In this document: positions 1-10,061 of the stretch, one piece after another
Layout: every line of letters starts with the position of its first letter
Position numbering within the stretch: the first letter of the stretch is position 1
DNA from: Pseudomonadota bacterium
Lineage (GTDB): Bacteria > Pseudomonadota > Gammaproteobacteria > Steroidobacterales > Steroidobacteraceae
Assembly: GCA_021850555.1 (NCBI GenBank)
Contig: JAJZLX010000555.1
Coordinates: forward strand, 1-22,028
Direction: 5' to 3'
DNA length: 22,028 bases
Program-made: the position numbers and the translations under genes
Notes under the pieces: generated by a model
Databases searched by the model: none
Told to the model about the DNA's origin: nothing
The model's input: only the letters and a program-made list of their open reading frames with translations

Positions 1-426
1 GAGCGCGCGTTCCGCGCATTGAAGACCGTGGACCTCAAGGTGCGCCCGATCCACCATCATCTCGAGAACCGCGTCCGGGCGCACATCTTCCTGTGCATGC
101 TCGCCTATTACGTCGAGTGGCATCTGATCGAGGCCTGGCGTCCCTTGCTCTTCGCCGATGAAGATCAGGCGGCCAAGGCACACCGCGATCCCGTCGCCCC
201 AGCCGAGCGCTCGGAAGATGCGCTGCAGAAGGTCATCACGCACACTCTGCCCGATGGCACGCCGGCGCACAGCTTGCGCACTCTCCTGGAGGATCTCTCC
301 TCCATCGTGCGCAACACCTGCCGCACCCCAGGGCCGGTCGAACGCTCGGGCACCTTTGATCTGCTCACCACGCCCACTGCAACACAGCGCCGCGCACTGG
401 AGTTGATCGACCAGATCGCCGCGTAG
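1..426 (+). mobile_element. IS1634-type transposase, C-terminal part (5' end outside window)
   Basis: The reading frame is open from base 1 and reads ERAFRALKTVDLKVRPI, followed by a segment rich in His and Arg and the stretch YYVEWHLIEAWRPLLFADE. These are the hallmarks of the C-terminal end of IS1634-family DDE transposases, which cut and paste their own element. About 141 residues are visible before the stop at 424-426. The N-terminal catalytic part lies to the left of the window, so I cannot say whether the copy is intact. The family's usual C-terminal section DGTPAHSLRTLLEDL followed by IVRNTCR is present without a frameshift. I could not fix the element's right inverted repeat in bases 427-515. 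Confidence 0.85.
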
Positions 427-515
427 ACAGAAACGGAACACCCGTCTCTACTCGATGTCGTTGAAACTACAGAGAAATTTTGCTCCGCCGACGGAAGAAC
501 TTCCGATTAGGCGCC

Positions 516-1976
516 TCAGTTCTGCGGGGCGGGCGGCGGGGTCATCGCCGCGGGGGTGATCTCCCCCGCGGAGACCGGTACCCGCTTCGTCAGCCAGCGG
601 TCGATGACCCGCACCTCCCCGGAGCTCAGGATGCCGGCCGCGTACTGCAGCTGAATGACGCTGTTGATGTAGCTGTAGCGGCTGGAGGCATAGTTCGTTC
701 TCGCCTGGACCAGCACGCTCAGGGCGTTCAGGACATCGACCTCGGTCTGGGTGCCGACCTTGTAGCCCGCCGAGGTGGCCGCGTAGGCCGTCTCGCTGGA
801 TTTCAGCGCCTGGCGCAGCGCCCGGACGTTGGCGATGCCGGTGATGACCCCCAGATACGCATCGCGCGTCTGCTGCACGGTCGTGCGGGAGGCCTCGTCG
901 ACCGCGTCGTTGGCCGCGATCGACTGGTACTGGGCCTGGTGAATGAGCGCCAGGTCGCCGCCGCCGCTGAAGATGGGCATCGAGAGCTCGATGCCGATCT
1001 GACGGTCGTTGATGTCGCTGCCCAGGCCGTGGAACACCTGGCCGAAGACGGTCTGGTTGTTGTTGTCGTTGCTGTAGGAGCGGCTGGCCACCAGGCTGAT
1101 GGTCGGCAGACTGTTGCCGAAGGCGGCGCGCACGTTGTACTGGGCCACGTTCGCCCCCAGACGGCTGGCGATCAGCGTGAGGTTCTGCTTGAGCGCGGTG
1201 CTCACCCACTGGTCCTGGCTCGCCGGGGTCGGCATCACGAGCGGCATGTCGCTCCCGGGCTCATCGAGGATCGAGTACTGCCGGCCGGTGATCACTTCGA
1301 GCTGGTCCTGGGCGTTGGCGAGGGACTGCTTGGCGATGATCACGTTCGCGGCGGCGGTGTCACGCGCGGCGCGCGCCTGCTCGACGTCGGTGATGGCGAT
1401 CAGTCCGACCTTGAAGCGCTCCCGGGCCTGTTGCAGCTGCAGCGTGTACGCCTTGAGGGAGGATTCCTGCGCCTGCAGGGTGTCCACCGCCGAAAGCACG
1501 TTGAAGTACGCGGTCGCGGTGCGCAGGATGAGGCTCTGCGCGGCCTGCTGATAGATCGCCTGTGCCTGGGCCACCTGGCTGTCGGCGGCCTTGAGGTTCA
1601 TCCAGTCCGTCCAGGAAAAAAGCGGCGCGCTGAGGTTGAGGCTCCACTGCTCCCCGTTGGAGTTTTCCGAATACGGCAGATGGAAGACGTACGGAGTGCC
1701 TGTCGATGTCGAGCTTATCGAGCCCTGGGAGCCGGCGGTGTGGTCCCAGGTTTTGCCGGCGCTGCCGGTGAGCTGCGGCAGCAGGGCCGCGAAGGCCTCC
1801 GGGCGCGCTTCGCGGGCGGCCATGTAGATGGCGTGCGCCTGCCGGAAGATCGGATCGTGCGCCAGGGCATCCTGGTACACACCGACGAGGTTCGTGGCCG
1901 AGGCAGAGGCCGCAAGACCGAATGCCAGGGCGCCGCAGAGCAGCGCCCGGATGGATTGACGTGGGATGGAACGCAT
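516..1976 (-). CDS. tolC: TolC-family outer-membrane efflux channel
   Basis: This is a TolC-type outer-membrane factor, the exit duct for type I secretion and tripartite efflux pumps. From the ATG at 1976 it has a clean signal peptide: MRSIPRQS, a hydrophobic core, and a cut after ASASA before TNLVGVYQDAL, which is the typical TolC mature N-terminus. It is about 486 aa, with two alanine/glutamine-rich coiled-coil halves, as the family requires. A longer form from the ATG at 2042 has a better Shine-Dalgarno (AGGGA), but would put 22 extra residues in front of the signal peptide. The gene follows the pcm-like gene on the same strand, 38 to 103 nt after its stop, so they probably share a transcript. 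Efflux substrates cannot be read from the sequence. No inner-membrane pump or adaptor genes are visible nearby. Confidence 0.93.
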   Translation of the reverse strand: MRSIPRQSIRALLCGALAFGLAASASATNLVGVYQDALAHDPIFRQAHAIYMAAREARPEAFAALLPQLTGSAGKTWDHTAGSQGSISSTSTGTPYVFHLPYSENSNGEQWSLNLSAPLFSWTDWMNLKAADSQVAQAQAIYQQAAQSLILRTATAYFNVLSAVDTLQAQESSLKAYTLQLQQARERFKVGLIAITDVEQARAARDTAAANVIIAKQSLANAQDQLEVITGRQYSILDEPGSDMPLVMPTPASQDQWVSTALKQNLTLIASRLGANVAQYNVRAAFGNSLPTISLVASRSYSNDNNNQTVFGQVFHGLGSDINDRQIGIELSMPIFSGGGDLALIHQAQYQSIAANDAVDEASRTTVQQTRDAYLGVITGIANVRALRQALKSSETAYAATSAGYKVGTQTEVDVLNALSVLVQARTNYASSRYSYINSVIQLQYAAGILSSGEVRVIDRWLTKRVPVSAGEITPAAMTPPPAPQN

Positions 1977-2079
1977 GGCTGCCCGCAAGAACACGCGGGG
2001 GCGCGAAAAGTTGCGGACCGGGTGGCAGTGTGCACGCGTCATCGGGGTCCCTAGCGCTCCGGCACGGAGCGTCTGAATC

Positions 2080-2727
2080 TCAGAACGTGAATTCGACAGG
2101 CCGTGTCGCATCGACGAGCGGATCAATCACGGTCTCGAACAGGCTCTCGGTCGTCCAGGCATCCTCCGACACCCGGCGGATGAGGCGCGCTTCCATGACG
2201 GGCGCCTCGCCGACCACCACGAACAGCCGGCCGCCGACGGCGAGCTGATTCTGGAACCGCGGGTCGTAGACCGGCAGGGAGGCCGTGACGGCAATCGCCT
2301 CGAAGCGTCCCTGTGGCTCGTACCGCATGGCATCGCCGGTGAGGACCTCGATGTCCCCCATGCCGAGCGTGGCGAGGTTCCGTCGGGCCATGCCGGCGAG
2401 CTCCGGGAGGATCTCGATCGACAGCACGGCGGCGCCCGCAGCGCGAAGACAGGCTGTCACGAACCCCGAGCCGGTGCCGACCTCGAAGACCCGCTCGGTG
2501 CCGCCGAGCTGCAGAGCCTGCAGCAGCCGGCCGACCACGCTCGGGCGCAGCATGTGCTGCTCTCCGGGCAGCGGCACTTCCATGTCGGCATGCGCCAGAA
2601 AGCGAAAGTGGGGCGGCACGAACGGCTCACGCGGCACCTTGCGCAGCGTGTCGAGGACCCGCTCATTGAGCACGTCCCAGGCGCGCACCTGATGCTCGAT
2701 CATCTGCTCGCGGGCGTCGGCCTGCAT
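2080..2727 (-). CDS. pcm: Protein-L-isoaspartate O-methyltransferase-like SAM enzyme
   Basis: This 215-aa class I SAM methyltransferase belongs to the PCMT family, whose best-known members methylate isoaspartyl residues in damaged proteins. The N-terminus REQMIEHQVRAWDVL and the block VLDTLRKVPREPFVPP are typical. The SAM-binding motif I is FEVGTGSGF at about residues 81-89, with the acidic strand-2 residue in SIEILPE. The canonical substrate-site motif Q-T-I-S-Q-P is replaced by EQHMLRP (about residues 56-62), so the usual serine is missing. The same variant type, as I recall it, sits beside tolC in pseudomonads and relatives, which makes repair activity uncertain. The start is an ATG with AGGGAG about 9 nt upstream. 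Co-transcription with tolC is likely. Confidence 0.88.
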   Translation of the reverse strand: MQADAREQMIEHQVRAWDVLNERVLDTLRKVPREPFVPPHFRFLAHADMEVPLPGEQHMLRPSVVGRLLQALQLGGTERVFEVGTGSGFVTACLRAAGAAVLSIEILPELAGMARRNLATLGMGDIEVLTGDAMRYEPQGRFEAIAVTASLPVYDPRFQNQLAVGGRLFVVVGEAPVMEARLIRRVSEDAWTTESLFETVIDPLVDATRPVEFTF

Positions 2728-2781
2728 CGGATGGGGCTCCCTATTGGATCTATTGCGTCCCCCGAGAATGGGGGAACGGTG

Positions 2782-2810
2782 AAATTACGGGTTTTCGGGG
2801 TTCCTGCCAA
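2782..2810 (-). promoter_or_regulatory. Probable sigma-70 promoter for pcm-tolC
   Basis: On the minus strand TTGGCA (2810-2805) and TAATTT (2787-2782) are separated by exactly 17 nt, a good housekeeping promoter. Transcription would begin near 2775, giving a leader of about 48 nt. That leader contains a short hairpin at the start of the transcript (TCCCCC at 2758-2763 pairing with GGGGGA at 2770-2775). Confidence 0.5.
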
Positions 2811-2952
2811 GACGATTTGCGATGAGATATGGTGAAATCGCGATGGAAGGCGAGGGGCCATGGGCTATGCTCGAAGCGTCCGGGTTCCGGGGTACGGAAA
2901 TAAATCAATAGGCCGCGGCGCACTCCGGATGCGGCCGCTCGAGGGAAGCTGA

Positions 2953-5238
2953 ATGTCGATCGGGCCATTAAGCCTCCTGCTGGCGCTCGTCGCCGCGGCG
3001 TTCCTGTTGCTTTGGATCTACCGGTTGCGGCGCCGGGACCTGCGCTCGATCGAGCTCATTTCGCGCCAGATCGATGACCTCGCCCGTGACCAGCAGGGAG
3101 GGCGGCTCGAGGGCGGGGGCCCCCCCGAGCTCACCGCGCTGGTGAGCGCCGTCAATCAGCTGCTCACCCACCCGGCCGATGCGCCCCGCCCCGCACCCGA
3201 TCCTTTCGCCTTGCTCGGGGAGCGGATCCCGCAGGTGGTGCTCGTGCACCGCGAGGCCATCCTGTATGCGAATCGTCAATTCGGCGCCCTGGTCGGGCAG
3301 GATCCGGCAGCTCTGGTGGGCCGGCCCTTCGCCGAGCTGGTGATGCCGGAGTACGCCGAGCTGGTGAGAGAGGCCATCCGGCGCCATCTCGCCGGCGAGC
3401 CGGCGGCCGATCGGTACGAGGTCGACGTGCCGGCAGAGGAGGGCGTGACCCGGCTGGAGATGTCCTCGGGACTCATCGACTACGCGGGCGGCCGGGCCCT
3501 GCTGATGACGGGCTCGGAAATCATCCCGCCGCAGAGCTCGCAATCGCAGGGCGAGCGCAATGGCGGCGCGCAGGCTCAGCATCTCGCGGTGCTCGACCTG
3601 CTCGCGGAGGCCGTCATCGTGACCGATGCCGCCGGCGCCATCACCTACCTCAACACCTCGGCCGAGCGGCTCTCGACGACTCCCGCCACGCAGGCGCTCG
3701 GCAAGGGGGTCGAGGAGATCATGCGCCTCGTCGATGAGGCGGACCGGCGGCTGCTCGTCGACCCGGTCCGCCAGGCGCTCGCAAGCGGCGCGTCCGTAAC
3801 CCTCGGCCGGCGAGCGCTCCTGGTGTCTCGCGCCGACGGCGGGGAGCGCTCGATCGAGCTGTCGGTTTCCCCGGTGCGGGATGCCGCCGGCCAGATCGCC
3901 GGGGCGCTCGTGCTGCTGCACGATGTGACGGAGCTGCGGGGCATCGCCCGCCAGATGTCCTACCAGGCGACCCACGACGCCCTCACCGGCCTCGTCAACC
4001 GCCACGAGTTCGAGCGGCGGCTGCAGGAGGCCGCCGAGACCGGCCATCGCGGCGACGTGCAGCACGTGTTGTGTTGTCTCGATCTCGACCGCTTCAAGGT
4101 GGTCAACGACACCAGCGGGCACCTGGCCGGGGACAGCGTGTTGCGCGAGGTGGCCAAGGTGCTGCGCGATGCGGTGCGCGACAGCGACACCGTGGCCCGC
4201 GTGGGGGGCGATGAGTTCGGGATGCTGCTCATCGGCTGCCCGCTGGAGAAGGCGCGGCAGATCGCCGACGACGTGTGCCACGCGGTCGGAGATCATCGCT
4301 TCGTCTGGCGGGACAAGATATTCAATCTCGGGGTGTCCGTCGGGCTGGTGGAGATCTCGCGCGAGAGCGGCACGATCGAGGAGCTGCTCGCCGCCGCGGA
4401 TTCGGCCTGCTACGTCGCGAAGAAGCAGGGCTCCGGCCGCGTGGCCGTGTATTCGGCGCGCGATGAGGCGCTCGCCCGCCACAGCGGCGAGATCCAGTGG
4501 CTGCAGAGGCTGCAGAGCTCCCTCAGAGAGAACCGCTTCCAGCTCTACCAGCAGCCGATTGTTCCGGCCTACGGCGATGACGGCGGGCCGGCGATGGAGG
4601 TGTTCGTGCGTCTGGTTGACGGGGAGGGCGAGGGGATTTCGCCCGCGGAGTTCGTTCGCGCCGCCGAGCGCTATCGGCTGATGGGCCTGGTCGACCGCTG
4701 GGTCGTGCAGACGACGCTGGCGGCGCTCGGCCGCGGGGCGCTGCATATGTCTTCCGAGCGTTGCGTGGCCATCAACATCTCTAGTCAGACGCTCGGCGAT
4801 GAGAGCTTCATGGAGTTCGTGGTCGAGTGTCTCGACAGCACCGGAGTGCAGCCCGGGCAGGTGTGCTTCGAGCTCAGCGAAACGGCCGTGATGGACAACC
4901 TGGAGCACGCGCGGCGCTTCGTCGGCGTGCTGCACGGCATGGGCTGCCGGTTCGCGCTCGATGACTTCGGCTCCGGCGTCGGGTCGTTCTCGAGCCTGCG
5001 CAGCCTGCCGATGGACTACCTGAAGATCGACGGCTCGTTCATCCGCAACCTTGCGCGCGACTCGGTGAACCAGGCGATGGTCACCGCGATGATCAAGCTG
5101 GCCCGCACCCTGAATTTCAAGGTGATCGCCGAGCAGGTCGAGGACAGCGCCGCGCTCGAGGTGGCGCGGCGCATGGGTGTTGACTACATGCAGGGCTACG
5201 CCATCGCCCGACCCAAGCCGCTGCCGCTCGCGGCCTGA
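2953..5238 (+). CDS. Membrane-anchored PAS-PAS-GGDEF-EAL cyclic-di-GMP protein
   Basis: This 761-aa protein couples sensing to cyclic-di-GMP turnover. One membrane segment (about residues 5-23) is followed by a charged linker, then two PAS-like domains (about 88-190 and 205-325). Next come a GGDEF domain (about 335-495) and an EAL domain (about 515-755). The cyclase motif is intact, GGDEF at 418-422, and so is the inhibitory I-site R409-x-x-D412. In the EAL domain the signature is E549-V-F rather than EAL, but the other catalytic elements stand: E640-L-S-E, D670-D-F-G-S-G, K691 in LKIDG and E727 in AEQVE. It may therefore be bifunctional or biased towards synthesis. The start has GAGGGAAG about 6 nt upstream. 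The stop directly abuts the msrB stop on the other strand. Confidence 0.95.
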   Translation: MSIGPLSLLLALVAAAFLLLWIYRLRRRDLRSIELISRQIDDLARDQQGGRLEGGGPPELTALVSAVNQLLTHPADAPRPAPDPFALLGERIPQVVLVHREAILYANRQFGALVGQDPAALVGRPFAELVMPEYAELVREAIRRHLAGEPAADRYEVDVPAEEGVTRLEMSSGLIDYAGGRALLMTGSEIIPPQSSQSQGERNGGAQAQHLAVLDLLAEAVIVTDAAGAITYLNTSAERLSTTPATQALGKGVEEIMRLVDEADRRLLVDPVRQALASGASVTLGRRALLVSRADGGERSIELSVSPVRDAAGQIAGALVLLHDVTELRGIARQMSYQATHDALTGLVNRHEFERRLQEAAETGHRGDVQHVLCCLDLDRFKVVNDTSGHLAGDSVLREVAKVLRDAVRDSDTVARVGGDEFGMLLIGCPLEKARQIADDVCHAVGDHRFVWRDKIFNLGVSVGLVEISRESGTIEELLAAADSACYVAKKQGSGRVAVYSARDEALARHSGEIQWLQRLQSSLRENRFQLYQQPIVPAYGDDGGPAMEVFVRLVDGEGEGISPAEFVRAAERYRLMGLVDRWVVQTTLAALGRGALHMSSERCVAINISSQTLGDESFMEFVVECLDSTGVQPGQVCFELSETAVMDNLEHARRFVGVLHGMGCRFALDDFGSGVGSFSSLRSLPMDYLKIDGSFIRNLARDSVNQAMVTAMIKLARTLNFKVIAEQVEDSAALEVARRMGVDYMQGYAIARPKPLPLAA

Positions 5239-5643
5239 TCATGCCGGATCGAATCTCAACGCCACGCCGTTGATGCAGTAGCGCAGCCCGGTCGGTTCCG
5301 GCCCGTCCGCAAACACGTGTCCCAGGTGCCCGCCGCAGCGCGCGCAATGCACTTCCGTGCGCTTCATGAACAGACTCCGGTCCTCCCTGGTCCCCAGCGC
5401 GCCCGGACGGGGCTGAAAGAAACTCGGCCATCCGGTGCCGCTGTCGAACTTGGCCTGCGAGTCGAACAGTGCGGCGCCGCAGCCCGCGCAATGAAACACG
5501 CCGTCACGGTGCTCGACGTTGAGCCCGCTGCTGCCGGCCCGCTCGGTGCCGTGCCGGCGCAGTACGCGGTATTGCTCGGCGCTGAGCGCTTGCCGCCATT
5601 CGCCGTCGGTCTTGTGTACTGAAAAGTGCTCTGCGGATTCCAC
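5239..5643 (-). CDS. msrB: Peptide-methionine (R)-S-oxide reductase MsrB
   Basis: MsrB reduces the R form of methionine sulfoxide in proteins, repairing oxidative damage with electrons from thioredoxin. The HKTDGEWRQALSAEQY start block, the HGTER motif and DSGTGWPSFF are all family signatures. Two zinc-binding CxxC pairs are present (CAGC and CARC), and the catalytic cysteine lies in RYCINGVALRF near the C-terminus. I chose the GTG at 5643, which gives 134 aa and has GGGG about 8 nt upstream. Another GTG at 5670 would add nine residues but has no ribosome-binding site and lies close to the palindrome at 5681-5695. The gene is monocistronic and convergent with the GGDEF-EAL gene, with no bases between the two stops. 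Confidence 0.93.
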   Translation of the reverse strand: MESAEHFSVHKTDGEWRQALSAEQYRVLRRHGTERAGSSGLNVEHRDGVFHCAGCGAALFDSQAKFDSGTGWPSFFQPRPGALGTREDRSLFMKRTEVHCARCGGHLGHVFADGPEPTGLRYCINGVALRFDPA

Positions 5644-5680
5644 GGCGTACCCCGTTTCGCGAGGGCCCACGGATTCAACA

Positions 5681-5695
5681 GTAACAGTCTGTTAC
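5681..5695. promoter_or_regulatory. Palindrome upstream of msrB, possible operator
   Basis: GTAACAG-T-CTGTTAC is a perfect 7-bp inverted repeat about a central T, about 40 nt ahead of the chosen msrB start. Its size and position suit a dimeric transcription factor, but I do not recognise the site. It lies in a relatively AT-rich patch within an otherwise GC-rich background. Confidence 0.35.
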
Positions 5696-5955
5696 CGGTT
5701 CGTCGAGCGGCCGGGCCAAGGGGCGGATTTGCCGGCCATCGCCGAGGCGGAAAAGCAACGATCCAAGTGGGGAAACAGGCTCTTGCGCATCAATCGCTTA
5801 TGAATCTGGACAGAGTCTCGTGTGGCGAGGCGTCTACGCAGACCAACTCATAACGGGGCCGGGCCGCCAAAATCCCCGGTGCAAGTTGCTCATGGACATG
5901 GTATGAAGGTCATCCATTTCGTTACGAGAGCGAGCGGCAAGGATGCCAAGAGCCT
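5696..5955. other. Stretch without a convincing gene (msrB to small hypothetical gene)
   Basis: Together with the bases back to 5644, this makes a gap of just over 300 nt. Base composition is lower in GC than in the neighbouring genes. The short frames crossing it lack the strong third-position G/C bias of real genes here. No tRNA, terminator or clear sigma-70 promoter was found. It may hold the promoters of msrB and of the downstream small gene. Confidence 0.5.
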
Positions 5956-6255
5956 ATGCAGCTTGCCCGTTTATGGTGTGAACACCTCGCCGCGGGCTGT
6001 CCCTGCGAACTCGCAGGAGTCGAGATCGCGGGCAGCGACGCACGCGCTCTGGATGCCGAGATCACCGCGTGCGCCAGCGCGGTCCTCTGCAGGTCGATGA
6101 TGGTCGACGAGCGCATCGAGCGCCGTCTCGCCGAGATCCGGGCCGCGTTGATCGGCAAACAGGCCGAGGCGGAGGCGCCGGTGGCCGCGTACTGCGAGCG
6201 CCTGAACCGCCTGGTGAGCGCCATGCTCACCGAGTCGCGCGTCGGCCGGGCGTAA
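5956..6255 (+). CDS. Small cysteine-rich hypothetical protein
   Basis: This 99-aa frame is not a family I recognise. It looks coding because third codon positions are strongly G/C, matching neighbouring genes, and because it ends in a charged helical segment. Visible features are six cysteines (8, 15, 17, 39, 45, 80), including a CPC near the N-terminus, and a probable amphipathic helix from about residue 50 to 95. There is no signal peptide or membrane segment. The ATG at 5956 has only a weak purine-rich stretch (AAGAG) upstream, so the start is uncertain. It stands alone between msrB and the hppA end, convergent with hppA. It could be a small regulator or metal-binding protein, but nothing in the sequence decides this. 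Confidence 0.5.
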   Translation: MQLARLWCEHLAAGCPCELAGVEIAGSDARALDAEITACASAVLCRSMMVDERIERRLAEIRAALIGKQAEAEAPVAAYCERLNRLVSAMLTESRVGRA

Positions 6256-6297
6256 TTTTTCTCTTCCCGCGGCCGCTCCCGGCGCTCACTGCGCTTG

Positions 6298-6348
6298 CGG
6301 TGGCCGATCCACCGGCTCTTTCGACCCGTCAGCCACGCATGATGCGTG
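6298..6348. repeat. Two small inverted repeats in the hppA 3' spacer
   Basis: CGGTGG (6298-6303) pairs with CCACCG (6309-6314) across a 5-nt loop. CACGCAT (6334-6340) pairs with ATGCGTG (6342-6348) around a single base. With the larger stem at 6411-6447 they make three hairpins in about 150 nt of non-coding DNA. Confidence 0.5.
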
Positions 6349-6410
6349 CGCCGGCCGCTCACGGGGCGCTGCCGCGGGCCGTGCGTCCCGTGTGGGCGCC
6401 AACGGTAGGT

Positions 6411-6447
6411 GACAGCCGGCACGTGCAGCATGCACGTGCCGGCTGTC
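6411..6447 (-). terminator. Perfect 17-bp stem-loop downstream of hppA
   Basis: The left arm GACAGCCGGCACGTGCA (6411-6427) and right arm (6431-6447) are exact reverse complements around a 3-nt loop. It lies about 55 nt beyond the hppA stop, between two convergent genes, the usual place for a terminator or an mRNA-stabilising hairpin. There is no T tract on either side, so it is not a textbook intrinsic terminator. As an inverted repeat it would act in both directions. Confidence 0.5.
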
Positions 6448-6502
6448 CGGGCAAGTCAACGGACTCCCCTGGCTGCAGCGGCGCAGGCGACCCTGGGACC
6501 GG

Positions 6503-8563
<2,061 letters not shown>

Positions 8564-8691
8564 CAGGTCATCTCCCCCCGTGAAAATAACGCAAAGTGCA
8601 GTGGTAAAGATCGAAAACTATAGCAAATCGGGCCGGTGGCGCCCGCGGCGCGGCGCCGAAGGTCCGTCCGGTGTTCCGTTTTTACGCAAAT

Positions 8692-9963
8692 TCAGACCTT
8701 GAATTCCGTGCGCAGCCTCCTGCGCACCGGTGCGCCCTTGATGCGCACGTAATCCGGCAGCCCGTTGCGGTACGGCGGATAGGCTTCTCCGGCCACCAGC
8801 GGCTCGAGATAACGGCGGCAGGCCTCGGTAATGCCGAATCCATCGGGCGTGATGTATTCGCGCGGAACCTTCTTCTCGCGGTTGGCCACCTCGCTCAGGG
8901 CAACATGGCCGATCGTCCATTTGTAGGGCCTGGAGCTCTTGCGCACGATGGTCGGCATGACGGCATTATGGCCTTTGATCGCGAGGTCCACCGCCGCTTT
9001 GCCGACCGCATAGGCCTGCTCGACGTCCACCTTCGAGGCGATGTGGCGAGCCGAGCGCTGCAGGTAGTCGGCGACGGCCCAATGGTACTTGTATCCGTGG
9101 CGCTGACGGACCATGTCCGCCACGACCGGCGCGACGCCGCCGAGCTGGGTGTGCCCGAAGGCGTCCTTGGTGCCCGCCTCGGCGAGAAAACGGCCGTCGG
9201 CGTAGGCGGCGCCCTCCGAGACGGCAACCACGCAGTACCCGTAGTCGGTGACACATTGCTTGACCCGCTCGAGGAATCGCTCCGGGTCGAAGGGGATCTC
9301 CGGGAACAGGATGACATGCGGGGGCTCCCCGGCCCGGCGGCCGGCGAGTCCCGCAGCGGCCGCTATCCAGCCGGCGTGCCGTCCCATGACTTCGAACACG
9401 AACACCTTGGTCGAGGTGCGCGCCATGGAGGCGACATCCATCGCCGCTTCGCGCGTCGAGACGGCGATGTACTTGGCCACCGAGCCGAATCCCGGGCAGC
9501 AGTCGGTGTGCGGCAGATCGTTGTCGACGGTCTTCGGCACCCCGACGCAGATGATGGGGTAGCCGAGCGCCTCGCCGATCTGCGACACCTTGTGCGCGGT
9601 GTCCATCGAGTCGTTGCCGCCGTTGTAGAAGAAATAACCGATGTCGTGCGCGCGGAACACCTCGATGAGCCGCTCGTACTCGGCGCGATTCTGCTCGATG
9701 CCCTTCAGTTTGAAGCGCGCCGATCCGAACGCCCCCCCGGGGGTGTGCCTGAGGCCGCCGATCACCGCCGGGCTCTCGCGGCCGACATCGATCAAGTCCT
9801 CGGTCAGCGCGCCGATGATGCCGTCGCGGCCGGCGTAGACCTTGCCGATGTGTTTGGATTGCCTCAGCGCGGTCTGGATGACCCCGCAGGCGGAGGCGTT
9901 GATCACTGCCGAGACGCCGCCGGATTGGGCGTAGAAGGCATTCTTCCGGGCGATCTTCTTCAT
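8692..9963 (-). CDS. pfp: Pyrophosphate-dependent 6-phosphofructokinase
   Basis: This enzyme phosphorylates fructose 6-phosphate with PPi instead of ATP, and the reaction is freely reversible, so it serves both glycolysis and gluconeogenesis. Counting from the ATG at 9963 it has 423 aa. Two signatures mark it as PPi-dependent. The ATP-enzyme motif GGDGS is GGNDS here, with Asp118 in the position that blocks ATP. PGTIDND is PKTVDND, with Lys144. The catalytic Asp147/Asp149 and the substrate loop MGRHAGW (193-199) are present. A frame extension to 10035 exists but adds an N-terminus unlike the family. No strong Shine-Dalgarno is visible. The gene precedes hppA and is divergent from adk. Confidence 0.95.
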   Translation of the reverse strand: MKKIARKNAFYAQSGGVSAVINASACGVIQTALRQSKHIGKVYAGRDGIIGALTEDLIDVGRESPAVIGGLRHTPGGAFGSARFKLKGIEQNRAEYERLIEVFRAHDIGYFFYNGGNDSMDTAHKVSQIGEALGYPIICVGVPKTVDNDLPHTDCCPGFGSVAKYIAVSTREAAMDVASMARTSTKVFVFEVMGRHAGWIAAAAGLAGRRAGEPPHVILFPEIPFDPERFLERVKQCVTDYGYCVVAVSEGAAYADGRFLAEAGTKDAFGHTQLGGVAPVVADMVRQRHGYKYHWAVADYLQRSARHIASKVDVEQAYAVGKAAVDLAIKGHNAVMPTIVRKSSRPYKWTIGHVALSEVANREKKVPREYITPDGFGITEACRRYLEPLVAGEAYPPYRNGLPDYVRIKGAPVRRRLRTEFKV

Positions 9964-10061
9964 GTGAATCGGTCGCGGTTCGTGGCTGTGCCTTGGAGTG
10001 CGCCAAGGATAGCGCAGCGGCCCGCCGGTGCGCATGCGTTCAAGAGCCCCTCGCTCCGGGT

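Noticed and set aside
492..505. CGGAAG-aa-CTTCCG palindrome after tolC as a terminator
   Set aside because: The stem is short with a 2-nt loop and no T tract. It may equally belong to the IS end.
480..2054. 524-aa plus-strand frame opposite tolC
   Set aside because: Its translation is low-complexity Arg/Gly/Val. The minus frame has a signal peptide and TolC features.
2776..2952. Possible cyclic-di-GMP riboswitch ahead of the GGDEF-EAL gene
   Set aside because: I looked for the conserved GEMM core and did not find it. Only a pcm promoter on the other strand is supported.
2968..4935. 655-aa open frame antisense to the GGDEF-EAL gene
   Set aside because: It is a shadow frame in GC-rich DNA. 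The plus-strand frame carries clear PAS, GGDEF and EAL motifs.
5922..6431. 169-aa minus-strand frame across the small hypothetical gene and hairpins
   Set aside because: It is Arg/Ser-rich and runs through the stem-loop region. The plus frame at 5956 has better third-position bias.
9991..10008. CCTTGG/CCAAGG inverted repeat ahead of pfp
   Set aside because: Only 6 bp with a 6-nt spacer, easily chance in GC-rich DNA, and no promoter nearby to tie it to.
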